Part shown: positions 15,951 to 24,494 of the stretch, one piece after another
Numbering within the stretch: the first letter of the stretch is position 1
Layout: the number at the start of each line of letters is the position of its first letter
Assembly: GCA_001790525.1 (NCBI GenBank)
Contig: MGCU01000026.1
Span: 1-47,453 of the forward strand
From: Candidatus Saccharibacteria bacterium RIFCSPHIGHO2_12_FULL_47_16b
Lineage (GTDB): Bacteria; Patescibacteriota; Saccharimonadia; Saccharimonadales; UBA10212
Length of the DNA stretch: 47,453 nucleotides
Direction of reading: 5' to 3'
Made by a program: the position numbers and the translations under genes
Notes under the pieces: model-generated
The model's input: the letters and a program-made list of their open reading frames with translations, nothing else
Databases searched by the model: none
What the model was told of the DNA's origin: nothing

Positions 15951-17945
15951 CTAGTAATTCAATCTGTAGATAAAGAAAGTGATGGCCGGGTAATCTACCC
16001 TCTCAGCAAGTGAGGCGCAGCTATCTGACGGGTTGAGTTCAGCCGATGCAAGTAGATAACGGACGTTTTGGCCTTTTAGAAAGTCGCTACACGGCTCTGT
16101 AGTTATATCGATTTTATCAATTCCGCCTAATTTTAGACTTGTCGGAATATTTACAGAGGGATTTCTATCGAAGCTGAAACTGGTATGAGCATAGCGGTTG
16201 TAAATCTCCTCTGGCACTTCAGGATTCAATCCGCGCCAGATTTCCTTTTGCGGATATGTATATAGACCAGACAGCGAAGCCGCCCCGTTCATTAAGGCGA
16301 AGTTTTCTAGGATGAAGTTTTCGATCACCCATTTTGAGTCATCATTGTTGTCCAGCCTTGCTATGCTCTTTGACAGGGGAGTTTCAGTTAATATTGCTGT
16401 ACCCTGATAAAGCGGATTGATACGGAAAGTCATGGCTAGGCCGAACAAAAGCAAAACCGCTCCCGCCCACTCAAAGCGTTTACGAAGCAGGAAGTACATA
16501 ATTAGTGGTATCGGTACGGCGAAACCGATCACACGAAAGATATCGATGAAACCAGGGAAACGGTCTCTGGCATATAAGCCCAAGCCAAGTTCAATGAGAA
16601 AAATGGTAGCTGTGAATATAAGCACCCAGCTGTTTTTAATAACCGAATATTTTGACTTCACCAGATGTCGGACAACCAGTACCAGCTGAACGATATTTAG
16701 AACTCCAAGACCAATTATCAACCTCTGATGTTGAACCATTTCAAGTAAAGTTAATTTTCCGATTAAACCTAAATTAGGAATAAATAACCAAGCCAGCATG
16801 ACTAGGATTGCTCCATTAACCACGGCTAGAGGCCAGTCGAATTTTCTCTCATGTTTTAAGCTTCTATACAGCAGATAAAAGGAGGGCAGTAACAAAAAAG
16901 GGAATAGCAGAATGAAGTTGGAGCTTTCGCTTTGATTCATCAAACCAGATTTCGGTATTTGGTAGTGCCTTGATTTTGAAGCAAATTGAAACTGAGCCCC
17001 AAGATGACTGGAGAATAGATGGCCCGCGTCAAATCCACCGCTAGCTTGTATGCGTTTCCCCGGGTAGGTGGTGTTACGAATGATCTGAACCACCTCCGAC
17101 CTGGTTCCTAAAAAGCTCAAAGTAATACCAGCGGCAATCACTACGGCACCGATGATCGGCGCTAGCCTTTGCCAAATAGCCCGCCAGTTAAGACCACGCA
17201 TTTTATCGAGGCAATATCCTAAGCCAAAAACCAGCATAGCCAAAGCTACCGGTATCTGAAATGGTGGATACAAAATAAGAGCAAAACAGGTAATTATGTA
17301 AGCCAAGAGCAAGGCCCACAAAATCCGCTGCAGCCGGCGTTTCTCATTGATTAATTTGATAAACACCACGCCGCCGAAAAAGGCATAAAAAAGCGTTCCT
17401 AAGGTGCCATATAAGTACCACCACTGGACAAACGGGGTGAAAAAGACCGAGAGGCCGACCAAGGCGGCAAATAATCGCTTGCCGGGAAACAGAGCCAGGA
17501 TAAAGAAGTAGCAGCTAACAATTAACAAATAACCCATCAACCACCAACGGAAGGCGAAAGCATTGTCAAAGGGTAGAGCAAAAAATGCCCAATTGTGCGG
17601 CTTAAACAAGGTGGACCATTCTTTATAAGGCGCCTCGCCGGTTAAAGACACATCCTCGCCGTTACCAATGTTTTGGTTTATTCGTTCATAACCGTTATTT
17701 TTTTGAGCGATGGTCAGTTGAGTATTAACCAGCCATTCATCCGAACGGATGCCTTGTGGCCGGTTTAGGACGATATCAGGATCGCTTGAGGAATCGCCGT
17801 AAAAGAGCTTGTAGTAGGTGCCGATCGAGCTGCCGTGAATCTGCAGGGCGGTAAATACAATCAGCGGCAGAGCTAAAATGGCCGGAAAAAACCAGATTGA
17901 GCGGACAAATCGCTTAACTAAATCTGGCCGAGCCAACCTCGACAT
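15951..17945 (-). CDS. Large polytopic membrane protein, GT-C-like
   Basis: This 664-residue protein has about 12-14 transmembrane helices and a C-terminal soluble part (~530-664). The first extracytoplasmic loop (~45-120) contains RPQGIRSDEWLV; acidic residues in this loop are the usual position of the catalytic site in GT-C glycosyltransferases that use polyprenyl-phosphate sugars. It could glycosylate or modify a surface glycan or protein. The start lies 2 nt after the stop of the small DMT transporter gene, so they form one unit. No named family is certain, and there is no direct evidence for catalysis. Confidence 0.65.
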   Translation of the reverse strand: MSRLARPDLVKRFVRSIWFFPAILALPLIVFTALQIHGSSIGTYYKLFYGDSSSDPDIVLNRPQGIRSDEWLVNTQLTIAQKNNGYERINQNIGNGEDVSLTGEAPYKEWSTLFKPHNWAFFALPFDNAFAFRWWLMGYLLIVSCYFFILALFPGKRLFAALVGLSVFFTPFVQWWYLYGTLGTLFYAFFGGVVFIKLINEKRRLQRILWALLLAYIITCFALILYPPFQIPVALAMLVFGLGYCLDKMRGLNWRAIWQRLAPIIGAVVIAAGITLSFLGTRSEVVQIIRNTTYPGKRIQASGGFDAGHLFSSHLGAQFQFASKSRHYQIPKSGLMNQSESSNFILLFPFLLLPSFYLLYRSLKHERKFDWPLAVVNGAILVMLAWLFIPNLGLIGKLTLLEMVQHQRLIIGLGVLNIVQLVLVVRHLVKSKYSVIKNSWVLIFTATIFLIELGLGLYARDRFPGFIDIFRVIGFAVPIPLIMYFLLRKRFEWAGAVLLLFGLAMTFRINPLYQGTAILTETPLSKSIARLDNNDDSKWVIENFILENFALMNGAASLSGLYTYPQKEIWRGLNPEVPEEIYNRYAHTSFSFDRNPSVNIPTSLKLGGIDKIDITTEPCSDFLKGQNVRYLLASAELNPSDSCASLAERVDYPAITFFIYRLNY

Positions 17946-17947
17946 AC

Positions 17948-18301
17948 TTATTTGTTTACATTAAGTAAAGCCAAACCACTAACAATCAAGACAATTCCGG
18001 CAATTTTGAAAGCCGTGAAGACTTCGTCGAAGATGAAATATGAGGCTGTGAAGATAAGAACATAGACCAGCGCGGTGGTTAGCGGCACGATGTAGCCGAG
18101 GTCGTACTTGGCAATTAAATAGGTATAAAGCACAAAACTGATTCCATAAAAAACGATACCAGTGATGATGTAGGAGTTGAAATTAAAGGCCAGTTTATTA
18201 TCAACAGAATCAATCGGTGCCCCGCTTTTACCACCCCACTTTAGGGCCACTAAGGCGGCAGACGTCGCCAGCACATACAAAGTCAAAATAACTTTAGACA
18301 C
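17948..18301 (-). CDS. Small DMT-superfamily transporter (EamA half / ArnE-SMR-like)
   Basis: This protein of about 117 residues has four transmembrane helices, ending with FKIAGIVLIVSGLALLNV, typical of a half-size drug/metabolite transporter or of ArnE/ArnF-type subunits that flip lipid-linked sugars. The start is uncertain: a GTG at 18301 (SKVILTLYVLATS) gives the standard N-terminus, and another in-frame GTG lies at 18328. It is followed 2 nt later by the GT-C-like gene, which fits a flippase plus membrane glycosyltransferase pair. The substrate is unknown. Confidence 0.7.
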   Translation of the reverse strand: MSKVILTLYVLATSAALVALKWGGKSGAPIDSVDNKLAFNFNSYIITGIVFYGISFVLYTYLIAKYDLGYIVPLTTALVYVLIFTASYFIFDEVFTAFKIAGIVLIVSGLALLNVNK

Positions 18302-18337
18302 TACAACTATTTTACACACATCTTGCACTTGGATGCA

Positions 18338-18520
18338 TTACGAGTTAAAAACTCTAAACTCTAATCTCGAAGTTCTAAACAAATCACAAGCTCCAAATAA
18401 CAATGCTCCAAACAGTTTGGAATTTGAAACATTTGAATTTAGATATTGTCCTTCGACTTTGCTCAGGATGGTGAGCCAGTCGAACCGTTTAGGATTTAGG
18501 ACTTAGAATTTAGGATTTTT
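18338..18520. repeat. Intergenic array with complementary TCTAAAC and TTTAGGA halves
   Basis: The left half has CTCTAAACTCTAATCT and TTCTAAAC units and CTCCAAA units; the right half has TTTAGGATTTAGGACTTAG. The two are complementary in type, so RNA from either strand could form a long imperfect stem. The array fills the gap and runs into the last codons of the GT4 gene. Confidence 0.6.
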
Positions 18521-19765
18521 ATAGCGACGTGAATGTGTGTTAAACATGAAATTGTAGAGCTTGTTTAGGATGAGGTTGCGTTCGAAATGTTTGAAGTGGT
18601 AGGCGCGGCCGCGCTGACCCATTGCTTGTCGTTCGGCTGGCGACATCGAGTATATTTTTTTAATGTTGTCTGCTAATGTTTTGGCATCCTCGGTCGGACC
18701 GGCCAAACCGCATTTAATGTCGTTATTAACCAAATCGCGGACTTCGCCGTCCATAGCCAGCACTATTGGCCGCCCGGCCGCGAAATAAGATAAGACTTTG
18801 GCCGGGATTGTGGCTTCAAGTAGTTCGCTTTTGACCAGGCAGGCAATCAACACGTCAGCAAAATTGGTATATTTTGGTATATCTGCCATTGGCACCAAGC
18901 CCTCGAAAATAAATGAGTCATCAAGACCGGCCTTTTTAACTTCCTCCTCCAGCCATTGTCGTGACATACCATCACCAACAATTATCCAGTTTATATCATA
19001 TAAGCTTTCGCTCTTTAATTTTTTGGCTGCTGCAATGACAGTTTCAAATGATTGAGCCGGCGTTATGCTGCCGGTGAACAAGATATTGAATTTGCCTGCG
19101 AAACGTTTAGCCAGTTTTTTATCTTCGATATCTTGCTCGTAGACTTTCTCACAGGCTTGAGGTAAGACCAGGATTTTTTTATCCGGTAGCTTAGTTCTGG
19201 AGTGCAGTTGCTGCTTCATTGCTTCGGACAAAGCAATTAATTTATTAGCCCGTCGATAATGCCAATTCGACACAGCAGCTGCAATTTTGCGTAAAAACTT
19301 GCTTTTGATTTTTATAACCGAGTATAAATTTTCCGGCCATAGATCGAGCACATACATAGTTGTTTGGGTCCGGCGCAGTTTGCCAAGCAGTAGTCCAGCT
19401 AGTCCCATCATCACCGGCGAGGTTTGGAAAATGAAAATTTTATCGTATTTACGAAACAACATATGGGGTATATGGAACAGACTAAAAAAGGGAAATGACA
19501 CGTAATTTAAGAAAATTCTAAAGTTAGTGTTACTGGCGCGCGGAATTTCCAGCACCCGATGGATTTTAACTTTGTTATGAACTTCGTTGCGCTTGCCAAA
19601 ATAGCCATAGCCACCGTAAAACTTACCTTTTGGATAGTTAGGCAGACCGCACAAAACGTCAATCTCGCAGTCCTTTTCCAGCAAGAAGTCGCAGATATCA
19701 TTAATCCTAAATGACTCCGGCCAAAAATGCTGGCTAACTACCAAAACCCGTTTTTTGCTGGCCAC
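18503..19765 (-). CDS. Family 4 glycosyltransferase, WbuB/WcaI-like
   Basis: This 420-residue GT-B enzyme begins with VVSQHFWPESFRINDI (~9-24) and LCGLPNYPKGKFYGG (~39-53), the N-terminal signature of WbuB/WcaI proteins. The C-terminal half has ILFTGSITPAQS and a nucleotide-sugar site around LLEATIPAKVLSYFAAGRP (~320-340, the EXE-like region with IPAK). WbuB is thought to transfer an N-acetylated deoxyhexosamine such as L-FucNAc. The divergently transcribed neighbours look like amino-deoxysugar synthesis genes, which agrees. The start is GTG. Membrane association is through hydrophobic patches around ~90-135. Confidence 0.88.
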   Translation of the reverse strand: MASKKRVLVVSQHFWPESFRINDICDFLLEKDCEIDVLCGLPNYPKGKFYGGYGYFGKRNEVHNKVKIHRVLEIPRASNTNFRIFLNYVSFPFFSLFHIPHMLFRKYDKIFIFQTSPVMMGLAGLLLGKLRRTQTTMYVLDLWPENLYSVIKIKSKFLRKIAAAVSNWHYRRANKLIALSEAMKQQLHSRTKLPDKKILVLPQACEKVYEQDIEDKKLAKRFAGKFNILFTGSITPAQSFETVIAAAKKLKSESLYDINWIIVGDGMSRQWLEEEVKKAGLDDSFIFEGLVPMADIPKYTNFADVLIACLVKSELLEATIPAKVLSYFAAGRPIVLAMDGEVRDLVNNDIKCGLAGPTEDAKTLADNIKKIYSMSPAERQAMGQRGRAYHFKHFERNLILNKLYNFMFNTHSRRYKNPKF

Positions 19766-19792
19766 GATTACTTAAGCTAAACACACTAACCC

Positions 19793-19822
19793 TTGATAAT
19801 TCAAACGGTTTAATGGGATAAT
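19793..19822 (+). promoter_or_regulatory. Sigma-70-type promoter, leaderless
   Basis: TTGATA (19793-19798), an 18-nt spacer and GATAAT (19817-19822) are followed by 8 nt and the GTG start at 19831. This is the clearest -35/-10 pair in the window, and there is no Shine-Dalgarno sequence. Confidence 0.6.
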
Positions 19823-19830
19823 CTGTTGAA

Positions 19831-20790
19831 GTGAAAGTACTGATTACAGGCGGCGCCGGTTATTTAGGTGGAGCCCTGACCGATATTTTAAAAAATTCAA
19901 AGCATGACGTTCGGGTTTATGACGCTTTGATGTATGAAGACGACTATCTTAAAGATATCCCGTTTGTCTTAGGCGACATCCGTAACCGCCAGCACTTAAG
20001 AGAACAGTTGAAATGGGCCGACGTGGTAGTCTGGCTGGCAGCGTTAGTTGGCGATGGTGCCTGCGCACTAAATCTCGACATCTCCACCCAGATTAATCAG
20101 GAGTCGGTTAAATGGCTGGCCGATAATTACGACGGTCGGATAATCTTTACCTCAACCTGCTCGGTTTATGGTGCTCGTGAGGGTGAGTTAACCGAAGATT
20201 CATCAACCGGGCCATTGTCCGTTTATGGTATTACCAAATTAGCCTCTGAGGGTTTTTTGAAGAACAAAAACGCCATTATTTTTCGATTGGGCACACTTTA
20301 TGGCGTTGGTGATGACTATGCCCGCATCAGGCTCGATTTAGTGGTCAATACCATGACGGCTCGAGCGATTTCCGACGGTAAATTGAAAGTTTTTGGCGGT
20401 GACCAATTCCGGCCAATATTGCACGTCCGCGACGCTGCCCAGGCTATTGCCGATAACATTGGCTCTAAACACACTGGCATATTCAATCTGCACGGCGAGA
20501 ATGTCAAAATTCTGGAATTAGCCAAGCGGGTAGTTAAACAGATTTCGGGTACCAAAATGGACGTTGTTGATATGAAATTTGAGGACCTGCGTAACTATCA
20601 AGTTAGCAACCAGAAAGCTACTAAGACCCTCGGATTTGCACCGAAACTTAAAGCCGAGGATGGTGTTAGGGAGGTTAAAAAGATAATCGAGGACAGGCGT
20701 ATCAAAGATTTGGATAACCCCCGCTATACTAACGAAGGCCATCTGACGATGTTTGAAACTCATAAACTGGTTGACGAAAATGGTCAATAA
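19831..20790 (+). CDS. NAD-dependent sugar-nucleotide epimerase/dehydratase (extended SDR)
   Basis: This 319-residue protein has the NAD fingerprint ITGGAGYLGGAL (~5-16), LGDIRNRQ (~49-56), a substrate-side VVWLAALVGDGAC stretch, and the catalytic set STCSVYG and SVYGITK (YxxxK, ~136-140). The C-terminus (FNLHGENVKILELA) is normal for nucleotide-sugar epimerases or dehydratases. It heads an overlapping cluster with a cupin, an RmlD-like reductase and a UDP-GlcNAc 2-epimerase. It is not a close match to FnlA/CapE, so the exact step (dehydratase or 4-epimerase) cannot be fixed. Start GTG with a good promoter 8 nt upstream. Confidence 0.8.
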   Translation: MKVLITGGAGYLGGALTDILKNSKHDVRVYDALMYEDDYLKDIPFVLGDIRNRQHLREQLKWADVVVWLAALVGDGACALNLDISTQINQESVKWLADNYDGRIIFTSTCSVYGAREGELTEDSSTGPLSVYGITKLASEGFLKNKNAIIFRLGTLYGVGDDYARIRLDLVVNTMTARAISDGKLKVFGGDQFRPILHVRDAAQAIADNIGSKHTGIFNLHGENVKILELAKRVVKQISGTKMDVVDMKFEDLRNYQVSNQKATKTLGFAPKLKAEDGVREVKKIIEDRRIKDLDNPRYTNEGHLTMFETHKLVDENGQ

Positions 20791-21232
20791 ATATTCTGAG
20801 CCAACCCTAATTGAAGGCGGCCTGGCGGTTGACGACCGCGGCCAAGTCGCCTTTGTTAACGACTTTGATTTCGCCGACGTTAAGCGGTTTTATATGGTAT
20901 CCAATCATGTGGCCGGATTTGTGCGGGCCTGGCATGCCCATAAAAAAGAGGCCAAGTATGTCTTGGTAGTAACCGGTTCGGCTCTGCTTGGAGCAGTCAA
21001 GGTTGATAATTGGGACAAGCCTTCTAAATCGGCTAAAGTTGAAAAGTTTGTACTGTCCGACAAAAAACCAAAAGTCCTCTACATCCCGCCGGGCTACGCC
21101 AACGGCTTTATGTCGCTAACTAAAGACAGCCAAATAATCTTCTTTTCAACTTCATCGCTGACCAAATCCGAGGGCGACGATTGGCGCTACCCGGCCCGCT
21201 ATTGGGATATTTGGACGGTTGAAGAACGCTAA
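20780..21232 (+). CDS. RmlC/QdtA-like cupin sugar-nucleotide isomerase or epimerase
   Basis: This protein of about 150 residues is a single cupin. VRAWHAHKKEAKYVLVVTG (~45-63) carries the HxH pair typical of RmlC/QdtA/WxcM cupins, and YIPPGYANGFMSL (~93-105) is the conserved RmlC-like loop. It would isomerise or epimerise a 4-keto-6-deoxy sugar nucleotide in the cytoplasm. The ATG at 20780 overlaps the upstream stop by 11 bp; a longer in-frame extension from a TTG inside the upstream gene is unlikely. The stop overlaps the next start (TAATG). In CapF/WbjC a reductase and a cupin are fused; here they are separate adjacent proteins. Confidence 0.8.
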   Translation: MVNKYSEPTLIEGGLAVDDRGQVAFVNDFDFADVKRFYMVSNHVAGFVRAWHAHKKEAKYVLVVTGSALLGAVKVDNWDKPSKSAKVEKFVLSDKKPKVLYIPPGYANGFMSLTKDSQIIFFSTSSLTKSEGDDWRYPARYWDIWTVEER

Positions 21233-22149
21233 TGGCCAAAAGAATTAAAGTTACCATCTTGGGCTGTAGCGGTATGCTCGGCTCAATGATTTTGAAAGCC
21301 TTAAGCCGCGCTGACGAGTTCGATTTAGTTGGAACCTGTCGCCATGCCAAAGAGATCCGTTCATTTGCCACTAATTATCCAAAAGTTAAGTTTAGGCAGC
21401 TAGATGCTAAAGCGACCGATATAGCAAAGATTGCTAAAGCTATTAATGATACAGACTGGGTGATTAACGCTATTGGCATCATCAAACCGTATATCCACGA
21501 CGATAATGTGGCCGAAGTCGAGACCGCGCTTCTTGTTAACAGCCTTTTTTCGCACCGATTAGCTAAAGCTGCGGGGGCAAAAACTCGAATTATCCAAATT
21601 GCCACCGATTGTGTGTTTTCCGGACAGAAGGGTAAGTATGTTGAATCCGATCCGCACGATGCACTTGATGTTTACGGTAAAAGTAAAAGTTTGGGTGAAG
21701 CCTATTTTCCCAATATGTACCACTTGCGCTGCTCAATAATCGGGCCGGAACTCACAAGCCATTTGTCACTGCTGGATTGGTTTTTACATCAGCCTAGAGG
21801 TGCCGAGGTCAGTGGTTATACCAATCATCATTGGAACGGCGTGACAACCTTGCACTTTGCTCGGCTTTGCCGAGGAATTATCAAAGCCAACCTCAAATTA
21901 CCGCACGTTCAGCATTTAGTGCCAAGTGGTTTGATATCAAAAGCCGATATACTAAAGGCCTTTGCCAAGGCCTTTGACCGCCAGGATATCAAAATCAAAC
22001 CGGCACCGGCCAATGTGGTTATTGATCGAACTCTGACGACCAATGATGTAAAGTTAAATCAGGCCATCTGGCAGGCGGCGGGTTATCCAAAGCCGCCAAC
22101 GATTGAACAAATGATTAAAGAACTAGCAGAATTTGAGGACACTAAATAA
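21232..22149 (+). CDS. RmlD-like sugar-nucleotide reductase
   Basis: This 305-residue SDR has an N-terminal fingerprint ILGCSGMLGSMIL (~8-20), a VINAIG motif (~77-82), TDCVFSGQKGKYVESD (~124-139) and DVYGKSK (YxxxK, ~144-150), as in dTDP-4-dehydrorhamnose reductases. The rhamnose operon in this window has its own rmlD, so this copy probably reduces a different 4-keto sugar, perhaps a UDP-2-acetamido-2,6-dideoxyhexulose as CapF/WbjC does. Translation is coupled to the cupin by TAATG. It is followed by the tandem array and UDP-GlcNAc 2-epimerase gene. Confidence 0.82.
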   Translation: MAKRIKVTILGCSGMLGSMILKALSRADEFDLVGTCRHAKEIRSFATNYPKVKFRQLDAKATDIAKIAKAINDTDWVINAIGIIKPYIHDDNVAEVETALLVNSLFSHRLAKAAGAKTRIIQIATDCVFSGQKGKYVESDPHDALDVYGKSKSLGEAYFPNMYHLRCSIIGPELTSHLSLLDWFLHQPRGAEVSGYTNHHWNGVTTLHFARLCRGIIKANLKLPHVQHLVPSGLISKADILKAFAKAFDRQDIKIKPAPANVVIDRTLTTNDVKLNQAIWQAAGYPKPPTIEQMIKELAEFEDTK

Positions 22150-22157
22150 TGGATCAC

Positions 22158-22280
22158 TCAAATCAAACTTCAAACTTCAAACTCCAAATTTCAAATAAAT
22201 CTCAAATTTCAAACTTCAATTATGTTTGGTGTTTGGTTTTTGGTGTTTCTTTGGTGTTTGGTTTTTGGTGTTTGAATTTT
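22158..22280. repeat. Intergenic array with complementary CAAACTT and GTTTGGT halves
   Basis: The left part repeats TCAAACTTCAAACTTC and the right part repeats GTTTGGTGTTTGG and TTTTTGGTG. AAACTTCAAAC pairs with GTTTGGTGTTT over 10 of 11 positions with G-U pairs allowed, so the transcript can fold into a long stem directly before the 2-epimerase gene. Confidence 0.7.
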
Positions 22281-22295
22281 GCCTCTAAAGGAGGC
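22281..22295 (+). promoter_or_regulatory. Hairpin enclosing the Shine-Dalgarno sequence
   Basis: GCCTC (22281-22285) pairs perfectly with GAGGC (22291-22295) around TAAAG. The AAGGAGG ribosome site is in the loop and 3' arm, 5 nt before the ATG at 22301. It could damp or gate translation initiation. Confidence 0.55.
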
Positions 22296-22300
22296 AAGGG

Positions 22301-23395
22301 ATGAAGGTTCTAACAATTTTAGGTACCCGGCCGGAGTTAATAAGACTTAGTCTAATTATCAAAAAGCTGGACAAACTTTGTGATCAAGTTTTAGTCCACA
22401 CCGGCCAGAATTTCGACCCGAACTTAAACGATGTTTTTATTGAGCAGCTGGGCATCCGTAAAATGGATTATTATCTTGATGCCAAAGGCAATTTTGGCCA
22501 ACAAGCTGGTACGATTTTATCGAAACTGGAAGAGATTATTCCCAAAGAGAAACCAGACGCCTTTTTGGTGTTAGGTGATACTAACAGCAGCCTAGGTGCG
22601 ATTATGGCCAAACGCCTCGGCGTGCGGGTCTTTCATATGGAGGCCGGCAACCGTTGCTTCGATGATCGGGTACCCGAAGAAAACAACCGCCGCATCATTG
22701 ATAGCCAAAGCGACATTTTATTGACTTACTCTAACCGCAGCCGGCAAATGCTCACCCGTGAGGGTTACGAAGAAAACCGCGTTCATGTTAGCGGCAATCC
22801 GATTTTTGAAGTTATGAAGCACTTCGAACCGCAGATTGATGCCAGCGACATCATGCAGAAGCTGAAAGTAGAGAAGGGTAAATTCTTTTTGATGACACTA
22901 CATCGGGCCGAAAATGTTGATCCGGAAGATCGTTTAGCTAAATTCGTCGAGGCCTTTAATAAACTCCATGACCAATACAAAATGCCGATGATTTGGAGTG
23001 TCCACCCCAAAACTCGTGATCGACTGAAGAGCCACCCTAAACTAAAGGTTCGCGAGGGAATCGTAGTTTCTGTACCGCTTGGCTTTTTCGAATTTCAAAA
23101 GTTACAAAAGAATGCATTTTGCGTTTTAAGCGACAGCGGTACAGCTCAGGAAGAGTGCGCCATTCTTGGTGTGCCGGTTGTCACCACCCGCGATGTAACT
23201 GAACGCCATGAAACCTTTGAATCAGGCAGCAACTTCATTTCTGGAGCAGAGCCCGAAGATATAATCCGGGGCGTCAAAGTCGTAACCGAAAGTGAGAATA
23301 ACTGGAACCCGCCGCCCGAATATTTAGTCCCGAACGTTAGCGATATCGTCATTCGTATCGTCCTAAGTTATTGGCCCCCCGCCTCACCGTTCTAA
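22301..23395 (+). CDS. UDP-N-acetylglucosamine 2-epimerase, FnlC/WbjD-like
   Basis: This 364-residue GT-B-like epimerase has LGTRPELIRLS (~6-16), HTGQNFD (~33-39), LGDTNSSLGA (~88-97), FHMEAGNRCFDDRVPEENNRR (~109-128, split-site motif with GNRCFD), HRAENVD (~203-209) and SDSGTAQEE (~274-282). GTRPExIRLS and GNRCFDxRVPEE are closer to FnlC/WbjD/CapG-type enzymes that invert C2 of N-acetyl deoxyhexosamines than to plain WecB. It lies after an SDR, cupin and RmlD-like reductase and near a WbuB-like GT4, which supports a UDP-L-FucNAc or L-QuiNAc route. Reaction specificity is inferred. Confidence 0.85.
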   Translation: MKVLTILGTRPELIRLSLIIKKLDKLCDQVLVHTGQNFDPNLNDVFIEQLGIRKMDYYLDAKGNFGQQAGTILSKLEEIIPKEKPDAFLVLGDTNSSLGAIMAKRLGVRVFHMEAGNRCFDDRVPEENNRRIIDSQSDILLTYSNRSRQMLTREGYEENRVHVSGNPIFEVMKHFEPQIDASDIMQKLKVEKGKFFLMTLHRAENVDPEDRLAKFVEAFNKLHDQYKMPMIWSVHPKTRDRLKSHPKLKVREGIVVSVPLGFFEFQKLQKNAFCVLSDSGTAQEECAILGVPVVTTRDVTERHETFESGSNFISGAEPEDIIRGVKVVTESENNWNPPPEYLVPNVSDIVIRIVLSYWPPASPF

Positions 23396-23766
23396 TTTCT
23401 AGTCTTCTTATTATTTTTTTCTGACAGTTTGATGGAAAGTTCTTGGTGAAGGTCCTGGACTTTGCGCTCCAGCACATCGACTTTGCCGTAAGCGCGGTTA
23501 GCAATAAACAAGGTAAAGATGATGCCGGTTATTTGCATGACGTCGAACAAGCTTAGCGGCTCAGTTTGAGTCAGATTATTTGAAAATAAGTAACTATAAA
23601 TTGGTTTAACAAAAACCAGGGCCGCAAAGATTAATAGCCAAAAACTTAAGCCAAAGAAAAAGCGGCGGCGGCCCATATGACCGAGCTTATAACCGACGAC
23701 CGTGTTCATCATGGCGGCAATAATCAACGGCGTATTTAAAATCACCAGCAGCAAATACCTACTCAC
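23392..23766 (-). CDS. DUF2304 membrane protein
   Basis: This 124-residue protein has three hydrophobic helices (~4-25, ~35-54, ~75-92) and a C-terminal charged coiled-coil-like tail (~93-124, VLERKVQDLHQELSIKL). This matches the DUF2304 family, small membrane partners of DPM1-like glycosyltransferases. Start GTG overlaps the end of the glycosyltransferase gene by 8 bp. Its 3' end overlaps the convergent 2-epimerase gene by 4 bp. A role in tethering the enzyme or moving the lipid-linked product is probable but unproven. Confidence 0.8.
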   Translation of the reverse strand: MSRYLLLVILNTPLIIAAMMNTVVGYKLGHMGRRRFFFGLSFWLLIFAALVFVKPIYSYLFSNNLTQTEPLSLFDVMQITGIIFTLFIANRAYGKVDVLERKVQDLHQELSIKLSEKNNKKTRN

Positions 23767-24457
23767 CGAAAAGCTCCATAATCCGCCGCCTAAGTAGCGA
23801 CTTTACAATGTTAAAACCATTCCAATTATTTTGGCCTTTTGCCATAGAATAATCTGTGTAAATCGCCCGTATTGGGAACTCACGGATATCCAATCCTAGC
23901 TGCTTGGCTCGCCATAACATTTCCGAGCAGAACTCGTAGCCGGCGGTCTTCCATTTAAGTTCGTTAAGGGCTTTGCGCGAAAAGATTCTCAGTCCCGATT
24001 GAGAGTCAGTGATTTTGACTCCAAACAGCGAGAATGTTACAAAAGTTAGCCCTTTGTTACCAAGTTGTTTTACACGTGACATACCTTGGGTATCAATCAA
24101 TCGGCTGCCAATTAATAAATCGCCGCCTTTTTCGTCCAGCAATTTTATACCTTTTAAGACATCGGCGGCCGAGTGTTGGCCGTCGCCGTCAAGCGTGGCT
24201 GCAATATCAAAACCTTTGGCTTGAGCGTAACTTAGTCCAGTGGCGGTGGCGCCGCCACTGCCAATATTGAGAATGTGACTGATAACATGAACACCAGCTT
24301 TTTGGCCAATTACCGCAGTTTCGTCCTTGGAGCCATCATCAACCAGAATAATCTGATAGTCGTAACCGCTTTTGGCGAACACGTTTTTAAGATCGGTAAT
24401 AACTCTACCGACCATCTTGGCCTCGTTATAGGCGGGTATGACTAATGCAACCTTCAC
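23759..24457 (-). CDS. DPM1-like polyprenyl-phosphate glycosyltransferase
   Basis: This 232-residue soluble GT2 enzyme has LVIPAYNEAKM (~5-15), LVDDGSKDET, IAATLDGDGQHSAAD (the DxD-like site, ~84-98), GSRLIDTQGMSRVKQLGNK and a C-terminal DSQSGLRIFSRKAL. Unlike the GtrB-like protein in this window, it has no C-terminal membrane helices; the DUF2304 protein that overlaps it probably supplies the membrane anchor. It would load a sugar onto polyprenyl phosphate. The start is GTG with a possible TACAAT box 11 nt upstream. Confidence 0.87.
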   Translation of the reverse strand: MKVALVIPAYNEAKMVGRVITDLKNVFAKSGYDYQIILVDDGSKDETAVIGQKAGVHVISHILNIGSGGATATGLSYAQAKGFDIAATLDGDGQHSAADVLKGIKLLDEKGGDLLIGSRLIDTQGMSRVKQLGNKGLTFVTFSLFGVKITDSQSGLRIFSRKALNELKWKTAGYEFCSEMLWRAKQLGLDIREFPIRAIYTDYSMAKGQNNWNGFNIVKSLLRRRIMELFGE

Positions 24458-24494
24458 AACTGCCAGATATTGTAACAGGGAATAGGTTGTCTAG

